This document shows, in pieces, positions 43,144 through 51,882 of a DNA stretch of 64,000 bases; the first letter of the stretch is position 1; each line of letters begins with the position of its first letter. The stretch spans positions 1 through 64,000 of the forward strand of contig CAJUHS010000014.1 of NCBI GenBank assembly GCA_910586535.1, in the 5' to 3' direction. The DNA comes from an uncultured Oscillospiraceae bacterium (GTDB lineage: Bacteria; Bacillota; Clostridia; Oscillospirales; Ruminococcaceae). The notes under the pieces are model-generated. The model was not told where the DNA came from. It was given only the letters and a program-made list of their open reading frames with translations, and ran no database searches. The position numbers and the translations under genes are program-made.

Positions 43144-45099
43144 ATGTCTGATATCCTTAACGAAACTCAAAGCAGCCAAAGCTACGACGAAAATCAAATA
43201 CAGGTTCTGGAGGGTCTTGAAGCCGTTCGGAAACGTCCCGGAATGTATATTGGTTCTACGGGTCCTAAGGGTCTGCACCACCTTGTTTACGAGATAGTTG
43301 ACAACGCTATCGACGAGGCTCTCGCAGGGTACTGCTCCCAGATAACCGTTGATATTTTAGAGGGAGACGTTATCCGCGTTACCGACAACGGCAGAGGTAT
43401 ACCTACTGGTATCCACCCTAAAGAGGGTATTTCTGCGGCTACGGTCGTTTATACGATTCTCCACGCGGGCGGAAAATTCGGAGGAGGAGGCTACAAGGTT
43501 GCGGGAGGTCTTCACGGCGTTGGTGCGTCCGTTGTAAACGCTCTTTCCGAATGGCTGGAACTTACCGTTAAGGACGGCAAAAACGTTCACTATCAGCGTT
43601 TCCATAACGGCGGTCAGTATGACGAGCCTATGAAGATAATTGGCGAAACGACGGAGACGGGTACTACCGTTATGTTCAAAGCCGACCCGGCAATATTTGA
43701 GGAAACCACAGTCTACGACTATGAAGTGCTTTTGAAAAGGCTCCGTGAGCAGGCTTTCCTTAATGCGGGAGTCAAAATAGTTTTCTCCGATCTGAGAAAT
43801 CCGGACGAAACTCTTTCCGAGACTCTTCACTACGAGGGCGGTATCAGACAGTTCGTCGAGCATATTCATAAGACAAGAGGTCTGGAGCCTTTAGCCGAGG
43901 AGGTCATCTACGTCGGCGGAGTTCAGGGAGATTCCACCGCGGAAGTGGCTCTGATGTACAACGACAGCTATAACGAGCTTATTCTGTCCTTTGCAAACAA
44001 TATTCACACCACGGACGGCGGTACTCACGAAAACGGCTTTAAGAATGCGCTTACCAAGGTAATAAACGATTACGGAAAAAAATTCAATCTTCTCAAAGAC
44101 GGCGACAAGCTTTTGGGAGACGACGTCCGCGAGGGTCTGACCGCGATAGTTTCCGTAAAGCTCACCGACTGCGAATTTGAGGGACAGACAAAGGGAAGAC
44201 TTGGAAATCCCGAAGTAAGACCCTTTGTGGAAAATATGGTCTATGAAAAGCTTATGTGCTACCTGGAAGAAAACCCAGCTGTGGCGCGTTCCATATTTGA
44301 CAAGTCACAGGCTGCGCAGCGTGCGAGAGAGGCAGCAAAAAAAGCCCGCGAGACAGCCCGTCGCAAGTCGGCTATGGAGTCCGCTTCGCTTCCCGGAAAG
44401 CTTTCCGACTGTTCCGAAAAGGACGTTCAGTATACAGAAATATATATCGTCGAGGGAGACTCTGCGGGAGGTTCCGCAAAGCAGGGCAGAGACAGACGTT
44501 ATCAGGCTATACTTCCTCTCTGGGGAAAAATGCTCAACGTTGAAAAAGCCCGTATCGATAAAGTATACGGCAATGAAAAGCTTATGCCAGTGGTAACGGC
44601 TTTGGGTACTTCTATAGGCGAGGATTTTGATATAAGCAAGCTTCGCTACGGTAAAGTAATAATAATGGCTGACGCCGACGTTGACGGCTGCCATATAAGA
44701 ACGCTGCTGCTGACTTTCTTTTTCAGATTTATGCGTCCCCTTATCACAAACGGAAACGTCTATATCGCACAGCCGCCTTTGTTTAAGGTAAGCAAGGGAA
44801 CTAAGCAGGTAAGATACGCTTACTCCGAACCGGAAAGGGATAAGTTTATCGCCGAGCTGAAAGGCAGTAACGAGAACGCTAAAATAGACGTTCAGCGCTA
44901 TAAGGGTCTTGGTGAAATGGATCCGGAACAGCTTTGGGAGACCACTATGGATCCCGAAACAAGAACAATGCTTCGCGTTACAATGGAGGACGCTGTTAAG
45001 GCGGACGAGATATTTACCATTCTTATGGGAGATAAGGTAATGCCCCGCCGTGAGTTTATTGAGAAAAACGCCAAATATGTTGAATCTTTAGACGTGTAA
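43144..45099 (+). CDS. gyrB: DNA gyrase subunit B
   Basis: A 651-residue GyrB. The GHKL ATPase has EIVDNAIDEALAGYC, VTDNGRGIPTGIHP and GGLHGVGASVVNALS. The toprim domain has EGDSAGGSAKQGRDR and IIMADADVDGCHIRTLLLTF. It ends MPRREFIEKNAKYVESLDV. Gyrase introduces negative supercoils with GyrA. It lacks the long Gram-negative insertion, as expected for Bacillota. Confidence 0.98.
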   Translation: MSDILNETQSSQSYDENQIQVLEGLEAVRKRPGMYIGSTGPKGLHHLVYEIVDNAIDEALAGYCSQITVDILEGDVIRVTDNGRGIPTGIHPKEGISAATVVYTILHAGGKFGGGGYKVAGGLHGVGASVVNALSEWLELTVKDGKNVHYQRFHNGGQYDEPMKIIGETTETGTTVMFKADPAIFEETTVYDYEVLLKRLREQAFLNAGVKIVFSDLRNPDETLSETLHYEGGIRQFVEHIHKTRGLEPLAEEVIYVGGVQGDSTAEVALMYNDSYNELILSFANNIHTTDGGTHENGFKNALTKVINDYGKKFNLLKDGDKLLGDDVREGLTAIVSVKLTDCEFEGQTKGRLGNPEVRPFVENMVYEKLMCYLEENPAVARSIFDKSQAAQRAREAAKKARETARRKSAMESASLPGKLSDCSEKDVQYTEIYIVEGDSAGGSAKQGRDRRYQAILPLWGKMLNVEKARIDKVYGNEKLMPVVTALGTSIGEDFDISKLRYGKVIIMADADVDGCHIRTLLLTFFFRFMRPLITNGNVYIAQPPLFKVSKGTKQVRYAYSEPERDKFIAELKGSNENAKIDVQRYKGLGEMDPEQLWETTMDPETRTMLRVTMEDAVKADEIFTILMGDKVMPRREFIEKNAKYVESLDV

Positions 45100-45116
45100 A
45101 TTTTGCAGTGATGCAG

Positions 45117-45184
45117 GGGACGGATTTCTCGTCCCGTGTAAATCCGTAAAAGGTTAAATTTCTGCGGGCGAGAAAACTACGCCC
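45117..45184. repeat. Cluster of small palindromes between gyrB and the YcxB-like gene
   Basis: GGGACG (45117-45122)/CGTCCC (45130-45135), the alternative ACGGATTT (45120-45127)/AAATCCGT (45140-45147), and GGGCG (45166-45170)/CGCCC (45180-45184). The first two pairings exclude each other. The 110-bp gap has no gene. Confidence 0.5.
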
Positions 45185-45209
45185 CTACAGATAATTGAAA
45201 GGAAATTCT

Positions 45210-45893
45210 ATGGGAATTTTAAACGAAATGTTCGGAGACGGCGACAGCGGACAGCTTGCTCCTCCTGCGGGAGAGCTTCTCGCGGAGGGGGAGTATGAAA
45301 GCGTTTCCGATGAGATACTGAGAGGCTATAAGGTCTACCAGAAAAAGTATGTGTTTACATCATTGATATGGAAAATGCTGCTTGTCGCTTTGGCTGTCAC
45401 TTCGTCGGTGATGATGATAATGACCTCCGAAGACCCCATGCTTCCAGCGATATGTCTTTTGATAAGTATTTCCGTGGGAATATGGTTCGTAAGCACTCCG
45501 GTGTCAAACAGGAAAAAGCTTATGCGCGGTCTTGATTCCATGGAGGGTACAAAGTATAAGGCTGAGTTTTTTACCGACAAAATAAAAATTTCCACACCTA
45601 TTGAAGAAAGCGTGGAAACTGTGCAAACTGTGCAAATTGTGCAGGAAAAACAGGAACAAACGGAACAGTCTGAAGCGGATATAGCTCTCGGCGGTGAAAA
45701 CGAGGAGATACCCGCAACAGTGATACATCTTGATTCCCCCATAGTCGATCTTACCGACAGGGAGGATATGTTCATACTTGTGGTGAAAAAAGCTTATGTG
45801 TTCATTATTCCGAAAAGAGCCTTTACCGAGGACGAATGTCAAAGGATACGGGATAAGCTTTCCGCAATAATGGGGATAAGATATAAAGCATAA
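45210..45893 (+). CDS. YcxB-like two-helix membrane protein
   Basis: A 227-residue protein with two hydrophobic helices near residues 50-70 and 75-92 (LIWKMLLVALAVTSSVMMIM and LPAICLLISISVGIWFV). A short Glu/Gln-rich linker around 145-165 follows. The C-terminal strand pattern EDMFILVVKKAYVFIIPKRAF then TEDECQRIRDKL is that of the YcxB-like C-terminal domain, whose function is unknown. AAAGGA precedes the ATG. It sits between gyrB and gyrA, which are commonly adjacent. Confidence 0.75.
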   Translation: MGILNEMFGDGDSGQLAPPAGELLAEGEYESVSDEILRGYKVYQKKYVFTSLIWKMLLVALAVTSSVMMIMTSEDPMLPAICLLISISVGIWFVSTPVSNRKKLMRGLDSMEGTKYKAEFFTDKIKISTPIEESVETVQTVQIVQEKQEQTEQSEADIALGGENEEIPATVIHLDSPIVDLTDREDMFILVVKKAYVFIIPKRAFTEDECQRIRDKLSAIMGIRYKA

Positions 45894-45967
45894 GGAAAAG
45901 ACATACTGATGAAATTCAGAATATATCTTAATTCTTATCTCTAACTTCTAAAAGGGGTTGTTAAATT

Positions 45968-48550
45968 TTGTACAACGACGAAAATTCTAAGGTAATACAG
46001 GTTGACATCGAAAACGAGATGAAAAAATCGTTTCTGGAATATTCAATGTCGGTAATCGTGGCAAGAGCCCTGCCCGACGTTCGGGACGGTCTCAAACCAG
46101 TTCACAGGCGTATTATCTACACTATGAACGACGCGGGAAATACTGCCGAAAAGCCCTACCGCAAATGCGCCTATACTGTCGGCGAAGTTCTGGGTAAATA
46201 CCACCCCCACGGTGACGCTTCGGTTTACGACGCGCTTGTGCGCCTTGCTCAGCCGTTTTCACTCAGATATCCTCTTGTGGACGGTCACGGAAACTTCGGC
46301 TCTATGGACGGAGACCCCCCCGCTGCATACCGTTACACAGAAGCAAGAATGGCTAAAATGTCGGGAGAAATGCTCGCCGATATCGGCAAGGATACTATCC
46401 CCTACCAGTCCAACTATGACGATACCCATAAAGAACCCGAAGTACTTCCCTCCAGATTTCCCAATATTTTGGTAAACGGTTCAGTGGGAATTGCCGTCGG
46501 TATGGCTACAAATATACCTCCCCACAACCTTAATGAAGCAGTGGACGCTATACAGTCCATGATAAAAGACCCTGAAATTTCCACCGAAAGCCTTATGGAA
46601 CATATCAAGGGGCCGGATTTCCCCACAGGCGGCATTATTATGGGACGTGCGGGTATCCGCGCCGCATATGCAACGGGAAAGGGCAAGATAACCCTCCGCG
46701 CCCGCGCCGAGATAGAGGAAATAAAGGGACGGCAGTGTATCATAGTTACCGAAATACCCTATATGGTAAACAAGGCGAATCTTGTTGAAAGAATAGCTTT
46801 CCTTGCAAAAGAAAAGCGTGTTGACGGAATACACTTTGTCCGCGACGAGTCCGACAAGGAGCACGCGGTAAGAATAGTTGTGGAGCTTAAAAAGGACGCT
46901 GTTCCTCAGATAGTTCTGAACAAGCTTTACGCCTATACCGATCTTCAGACTACGGTGGGCGTTAATATGCTTGCGCTTGTGCGGGGCGAGCCTAAGGTGC
47001 TGACTTTAAAGCAGATGCTCCATGAGTACATCGAGTTCCAGGTGGAAGTTATCCGCCGCCGCACGGAATTTGACCTGCGAAAGGCAAAGGAGCGCGCCCA
47101 TATCTTAGAGGGTCTGATGATCGCTGTTGACAACATTGACGAAGTAGTTAAAATATGCCGTACATCAAAGGACGCTCCCGAAATAAAGGCAAGACTTATT
47201 GAACGCTTCGGTATAAGCGAGGCTCAGGCTGACGCGATCGCTCAGATGAGACTTGTCCAGCTTTCCGGTCTGGAACGTCAGAAGCTTGAGGAAGAGCTTG
47301 CTGTTCTCCATGGAAAAATAAAGGAATTTACCGAAATACTGGCAAGCCACGAAAGAATGATGGGAATTGTTTCGGACGAGCTTGAAGTCATCAAAAACAA
47401 GTTCGGGGACGAAAGAAGAACGTCAATAGAAAATATCACGGGCGAGGTTGACGTTGAGGATCTTATACCCGAGGAAAGCTGTGTTGTTACCTATACTAAC
47501 ATAGGCTATATAAAGCGGCAGCCCGTAAGCGTCTACAAGACTCAGAACCGCGGCGGCAAGGGCGTTTCCGGTATGAAGCAGCGGGAGGAAGACTACGTTG
47601 AGGAAATGTTCATAAGCTCCACCCACGACCATGTGCTGTTTATTACCAACAAGGGAAATATGTACAAGCTTAAATGCTTTGAGATACCCGAGGGTTCCAA
47701 GCAGTCGAGAGGTCTTAATATTGTTAATATGCTTCCGCTGGGAGAGGGCGAAAAGCTTGCGGCAATGATAAAGACCGAAGACTTTAACGAAGGCAAATAC
47801 CTCATAATGGTAACCAAAAACGGCAAGATAAAGCGTACTTCTTTAGACGCATACAAGAACGTCCGCAAGAACGGTCTTATCGCCATAGGTCTTGACGAGG
47901 GCGATGAAATAGCGGGAGTACGTCTTACCGACGGAAACGCGCAGGTAATAGTCGCGACAAAAATGGGCGCTGCGATAAGGATAGAGGAAAATAATATCCG
48001 CGCCATGTCCCGGTCGGCTCACGGCGTAAAGGCTATAAAGCTCAGGGAGGGAGACAGCGTTGTCTCAATGGCGAGAGTGCGCGACGGTGCAACCGTCCTT
48101 ACTGTTACCGATAAGGGAAACGGCAGACGCGTGGAGCTTGATTCTTATCGTATCCAGAACAGGGGCGGCTACGGACTGCTTAACTATAAAACTTCCGAGG
48201 AGAAAGGCTATGTCTGCGGCATAAAGGTTGTGGACGAAGAGGACGATATAATCATGATATCCAGCGACGGAGTAATAATCCGTATCCGCGCAAAAGATAT
48301 TCGTGTTATGGGACGTTACGCAACCGGAGTACGGCTGATGAGAGTTTCGGGAGACATTAAGGTGGTATCGTTCACAAGAGCGGAACACGACGACGAAGCC
48401 GAGACAGCAAAGATAGAAGAACCCTCCGCAGAGGAGCTTGAAGCTGAAATAGCAGAAGCGGCAAAGGCGGAATCCTCCGAGGTTATCACCGAGGAAGAAC
48501 CGGACGATATTGAAGATACGGACAGCAGCGAGGAAGATACGGAAGAATAA
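45968..48550 (+). CDS. gyrA: DNA gyrase subunit A
   Basis: An 860-residue GyrA. The breakage-reunion domain has RALPDVRDGLKPVHRR, the QRDR HPHGDASVYDALVRLAQPF and the active-site region AAYRYTEARM (Tyr near 123). The C-terminal beta-pinwheel contains QNRGGKGVSGMK, the GyrA box. Position 84, equivalent to E. coli Ser83, is Ala; Asp88 (E. coli Asp87) is retained. The last 45 residues are strongly acidic. The start is a TTG with AAAGGGG 10 nt upstream. Confidence 0.98.
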   Translation: MYNDENSKVIQVDIENEMKKSFLEYSMSVIVARALPDVRDGLKPVHRRIIYTMNDAGNTAEKPYRKCAYTVGEVLGKYHPHGDASVYDALVRLAQPFSLRYPLVDGHGNFGSMDGDPPAAYRYTEARMAKMSGEMLADIGKDTIPYQSNYDDTHKEPEVLPSRFPNILVNGSVGIAVGMATNIPPHNLNEAVDAIQSMIKDPEISTESLMEHIKGPDFPTGGIIMGRAGIRAAYATGKGKITLRARAEIEEIKGRQCIIVTEIPYMVNKANLVERIAFLAKEKRVDGIHFVRDESDKEHAVRIVVELKKDAVPQIVLNKLYAYTDLQTTVGVNMLALVRGEPKVLTLKQMLHEYIEFQVEVIRRRTEFDLRKAKERAHILEGLMIAVDNIDEVVKICRTSKDAPEIKARLIERFGISEAQADAIAQMRLVQLSGLERQKLEEELAVLHGKIKEFTEILASHERMMGIVSDELEVIKNKFGDERRTSIENITGEVDVEDLIPEESCVVTYTNIGYIKRQPVSVYKTQNRGGKGVSGMKQREEDYVEEMFISSTHDHVLFITNKGNMYKLKCFEIPEGSKQSRGLNIVNMLPLGEGEKLAAMIKTEDFNEGKYLIMVTKNGKIKRTSLDAYKNVRKNGLIAIGLDEGDEIAGVRLTDGNAQVIVATKMGAAIRIEENNIRAMSRSAHGVKAIKLREGDSVVSMARVRDGATVLTVTDKGNGRRVELDSYRIQNRGGYGLLNYKTSEEKGYVCGIKVVDEEDDIIMISSDGVIIRIRAKDIRVMGRYATGVRLMRVSGDIKVVSFTRAEHDDEAETAKIEEPSAEELEAEIAEAAKAESSEVITEEEPDDIEDTDSSEEDTEE

Positions 48551-48561
48551 TTAAAAACAAG

Positions 48562-48597
48562 AAAACCGTGACTTGGCAAGCAGGTCACGGTTTTTTG
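48562..48597 (+). terminator. Terminator after gyrA
   Basis: AAAACCGTGAC (48562-48572) pairs with GTCACGGTTTT (48584-48594), followed by T. Ends the dnaA-gyrA block. Confidence 0.9.
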
Positions 48598-48714
48598 CTA
48601 TTTTTTTGTTTATGTGTTGAAATGTACGGTAAACTTGAAAACGGTATAGGGAAAAAATAATTATTTTGTTTTGATAAATTATTGCGGAAAGTTGTTTGCC
48701 CGATTTGATTTTAA

Positions 48715-50178
48715 TTAAATTACTTCCTTTAGTATAAGGTATGCCACCGTAGCCAGCGACTTAGCCTCAACATAATTGTAATCTACGGCAAAATCCCCGT
48801 CCTCTAAAAGACGTTTTATTTCGGATATCCTTTCAAATCCTGCAAGAGCCTCACGCATATCGGGAATTACAAAATATGATCTCTGCATAATGTGCCGTAT
48901 CTCCGTCCTCAGACCGTGAGGGATAGGCTTCGCCGACTCGTTTGCAGGGAAATCCGCGCTTTCAAGCTCCTCAAGGGGACAAAGCTTATCATTTGCAAGG
49001 GATTCGCTTATGTCCTCCGCAGCCTGTCTGCCGAAAACCAAAGCCTCCAGCAGTGAGTTTGAAGCAAGACGGTTGTTTCCGTGAACGCCGGTATGGGAGC
49101 ATTCGCCTACCGCGTAGAGTCCGTCGATAGAGGACATTGCGCGGGTGTTGACATTTATTCCGCCCATAAGATAGTGCTGACATGGATAAATGGGTATCAT
49201 ATCCTTTGTCATGTCAATACCCTGACTGAGCAGATATTTATAGATCATGGGAAAACGGTTTTTCAGAAATTCCGGGTCTTTATGGGTAATATCCAGATAG
49301 AACTCGTCCGAATCAAGACGGCGTCCCTCCGTAACGATGGCATGGGAAACAACATCTCTGGGAGCAAGCTCCAAGCGCTCGTCGTAATTCCCCATAAAAC
49401 GTTCACCGTCGCGGTTCTTGAGATATGCCCCCTCGCCGCGGACAGCTTCCGATATAAGAAAGCATTCCCGGGTGTGCTTGTTATTGAAAGCTGTAGGGTG
49501 GAACTGTATCAGCGACAGGTTTTTGATATTCGCTCCCATTTCATAAGCAAGAGTAATACCGTCGCCTGTAGCTATAGCGGAGTTTGTGGTATAGTCGTAT
49601 ACTCTGCCTATACCGCCTGTGGCAAGAATAAATCTTCTTCCGCTGCAGGTCTTATGTACTCCGTCAGCAAGGATATCGGCAGAAAAGCCCGTGGAGGTCT
49701 TTTTCATTCTGCAAAGCAAAGCGTTTTCCATAACGGTGACGTTGGGAAGCTTTTTAACGGCTTCCTGAAGCTTTGTGGTTATCTCGAAGCCTGTGGAATC
49801 CTTGTGGTGGAATATCCTGCGGCGGGAGTGGCCTCCCTCTAAAGTACGGTGGAGGTTTCCGTTTTCGTCACGGTCGAAATCCACGCCGAGAGAAATTATC
49901 TTTTCAATCTCATTGGCGGCTTCGGTAACAAGAATTTTCAGGCTGTCGGGATTATTTTTGAAGCCTCCTGCAATAAGAGTATCGTTAGTATGCAGACGGG
50001 TGCTGTCATCCTCGGGCTGATAGACTGCAGCTATACCTCCCTGAGCGAGGGCGGAATTGCATAGGATAAGTTCCCGTTTAGTAATTATAAGCACCTTTAG
50101 ATGCTGCGGAAGATTTAATGCGGAGTAGAGACCTCCCGCGCCTGTACCTGCTATAATCACGTCGTAATTTTCGGACAT
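48715..50178 (-). CDS. nadB: L-aspartate oxidase
   Basis: A 487-residue NadB, which oxidises aspartate to iminoaspartate for NAD synthesis. FAD motif VIIAGTGAGGLYSALNL, AQGGIAAVYQPEDDS, GGHSRRRIFHHKDSTG and HYLMGGINVNTRAMSS are all present, as is GECSHTGVHGNNRLASNSLL. It is about 40-50 residues shorter than typical NadB, the loss being in the C-terminal helical region. nadA and nadC are not adjacent. Confidence 0.92.
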   Translation of the reverse strand: MSENYDVIIAGTGAGGLYSALNLPQHLKVLIITKRELILCNSALAQGGIAAVYQPEDDSTRLHTNDTLIAGGFKNNPDSLKILVTEAANEIEKIISLGVDFDRDENGNLHRTLEGGHSRRRIFHHKDSTGFEITTKLQEAVKKLPNVTVMENALLCRMKKTSTGFSADILADGVHKTCSGRRFILATGGIGRVYDYTTNSAIATGDGITLAYEMGANIKNLSLIQFHPTAFNNKHTRECFLISEAVRGEGAYLKNRDGERFMGNYDERLELAPRDVVSHAIVTEGRRLDSDEFYLDITHKDPEFLKNRFPMIYKYLLSQGIDMTKDMIPIYPCQHYLMGGINVNTRAMSSIDGLYAVGECSHTGVHGNNRLASNSLLEALVFGRQAAEDISESLANDKLCPLEELESADFPANESAKPIPHGLRTEIRHIMQRSYFVIPDMREALAGFERISEIKRLLEDGDFAVDYNYVEAKSLATVAYLILKEVI

Positions 50179-50368
50179 TTTGTTTTCCTTCGTTTCATAA
50201 TATTTTTGAATGTAATATATAAGTATTATAATTGTACCACATAAATGTTAATAAATCAAGTATTTAAAAAGCGAGGTGTGGAGAACAATTATTAGTGCGC
50301 TAAACATAAATTTATAAATCCAAGATAGAAACTTTTCATAATTTTGTAAAATTTAATATTAACCCGTA

Positions 50369-50397
50369 TTGACATTTATGGGATCGAATGGTATAAT
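50369..50397 (+). promoter_or_regulatory. Consensus promoter of serC
   Basis: Perfect TTGACA (50369-50374) and TATAAT (50392-50397), 17 bp apart; leader about 40 nt, too short for a T-box or riboswitch. Confidence 0.85.
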
Positions 50398-50442
50398 TAA
50401 ATTGTATAATTATTTTTCAATACTTTTTTGGAGGTCTTTACA

Positions 50443-51525
50443 ATGTCCAGAGTTTACAATTTCAGCGCGGGTCCCGCCGTTCTTCCCGAGGAAGTCCTTA
50501 AAGAAGCGGCAGAGGAAATGCTCGACTATAAGGGAACGGGTATGTCCGTTATGGAAATGTCCCACCGTTCCAAGGCTTACGACGAAATAATCAAGGACGC
50601 GGAAAAGGATATCCGCGAGCTTATGAATATTCCCGACAATTACAAGGTGCTGTTTCTTCAGGGCGGCGCTTCCCAGCAGTTCGCCGCTGTTCCCATGAAC
50701 CTTATGAAAAACAAAAAAGCCGCTTACATAATCACAGGTCAGTGGGCTAAGAAAGCATTTCAGGAGGCTAAGCTCTACGGCGAGGCTGTGGACGTTGCTT
50801 CATCTGCGGATAAGACCTTCTCCTATATCCCCGACTGCTCCGACCTCGCTATCCCTGAGGACGCTGATTATGTTTATATTTGCGAGAACAATACCATTTA
50901 CGGTACAAAATTCTGGCAGCTTCCCGACACTAAGGGTAAAGACCTTGTTGCGGACGTTTCCTCCTGCTTCCTTTCCGAACCTGTTGACGTTACAAAGTAC
51001 GGCGTTATCTACGGCGGCGTGCAGAAGAATATCGGTCCCGCAGGCGTTGTTATCGCCATTATCCGCGAGGATCTCATCAGGGACGACGTTCTCCCCGGCA
51101 CACCTACCATGCTGAAATGGAAAACTCAGTCTGACAACGACAGCCTTTACAACACACCTCCCTGCTACGGTATCTATATCTGCGGCAAGGTTTTCAAGTG
51201 GATAAAGAAAATGGGCGGTCTCGAGGCTATGAAGAAGCACAACGAGAAAAAAGCCGCTATCCTGTACGATTTCCTTGACCAGAGCAAGCTTTTCAAGGGT
51301 ACTGTTGAAAAGAAAGACCGTTCCCTCATGAACGTTCCTTTTGTAACAGGCAACGAGGAGCTGGACGCTAAGTTCGTCAAGGAAGCAAAGGCTGCGGGCT
51401 TTGAGAACCTCAAAGGACACCGTTCAGTGGGCGGTATGAGAGCGTCCATCTATAACGCTATGCCTATTGAGGGCGTTGAAAAGCTTGTTGACTTCATGAA
51501 AAAATTTGAGGCTGAAAACGCGTAA
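50443..51525 (+). CDS. serC: Phosphoserine aminotransferase
   Basis: A 360-residue SerC, a PLP enzyme converting 3-phosphohydroxypyruvate to phosphoserine. It begins MSRVYNFSAGPAVLPEEVL; GGASQQFAAVPMNL is the phosphate-binding region, and the PLP lysine lies in YGGVQKNIGPAG near residue 195. The end GHRSVGGMRASIYNAMP is characteristic. GGAGG precedes the ATG at 50443; an upstream in-frame start has none. First of a serC-x-serA cluster. Confidence 0.97.
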   Translation: MSRVYNFSAGPAVLPEEVLKEAAEEMLDYKGTGMSVMEMSHRSKAYDEIIKDAEKDIRELMNIPDNYKVLFLQGGASQQFAAVPMNLMKNKKAAYIITGQWAKKAFQEAKLYGEAVDVASSADKTFSYIPDCSDLAIPEDADYVYICENNTIYGTKFWQLPDTKGKDLVADVSSCFLSEPVDVTKYGVIYGGVQKNIGPAGVVIAIIREDLIRDDVLPGTPTMLKWKTQSDNDSLYNTPPCYGIYICGKVFKWIKKMGGLEAMKKHNEKKAAILYDFLDQSKLFKGTVEKKDRSLMNVPFVTGNEELDAKFVKEAKAAGFENLKGHRSVGGMRASIYNAMPIEGVEKLVDFMKKFEAENA

Positions 51526-51551
51526 TTCAGTAAAAAGTATAAAGACCGTAT

Positions 51552-51572
51552 GGGCGGATTACGTATCCGCCC
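51552..51572. repeat. Intergenic palindrome after serC
   Basis: GGGCGGAT (51552-51559) and ATCCGCCC (51565-51572). No T run; same family as the palindromes after dnaN and ymdB. Confidence 0.5.
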
Positions 51573-51622
51573 GTTTGGTAAAATTATCTGTTTATATGTA
51601 ACGGTTATTTGGAGGAATTAAC

Positions 51623-51817
51623 ATGGCTGACAGATTCAAAAGAATATACAAACAGGGCGCTGTAAGTATTTTGGAAATATGGGTGGATACCCAAACGGGC
51701 GTGAATTATCTTTTCCGCGAGGACGGCTATTCAGGAGGTCTTACTCCCCTGCTCGACCGCGACGGAAAACCTGTTGTCACAGACGCTGACGGCATTGGCT
51801 TTAAAGTCGAAAAATAA
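51623..51817 (+). CDS. Small DUF6440-like protein
   Basis: A 64-residue protein: KRIYKQGAVSILEIWVDTQT, GVNYLFREDGYSGGLTPLLD and DGKPVV. This looks like DUF6440, a short family common in Clostridia with no known function. GGAGGAA lies 7 nt before the ATG. It is between serC and serA, co-oriented, with a parS-like site directly after its stop. Confidence 0.75.
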   Translation: MADRFKRIYKQGAVSILEIWVDTQTGVNYLFREDGYSGGLTPLLDRDGKPVVTDADGIGFKVEK

Positions 51818-51819
51818 AA

Positions 51820-51835
51820 TGTTTCATGTGAAACA
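51820..51835. promoter_or_regulatory. parS-like site 8, right of oriC
   Basis: TGTTTCATGTGAAACA, a perfect palindrome one base pair change from the classical parS TGTTTCACGTGAAACA. About 12 kb to the right of oriC and 2 bp after the DUF6440 stop. Confidence 0.8.
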
Positions 51836-51882
51836 TTTTGCAGTTTTGGCAATTAAAAAATTACAGAAAGGTTTTGATAGAA

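Noticed and set aside
50398..50442. T-box or serine-responsive leader before serC
   Set aside because: Only about 40 nt separate the promoter from the start, too short for such an element.
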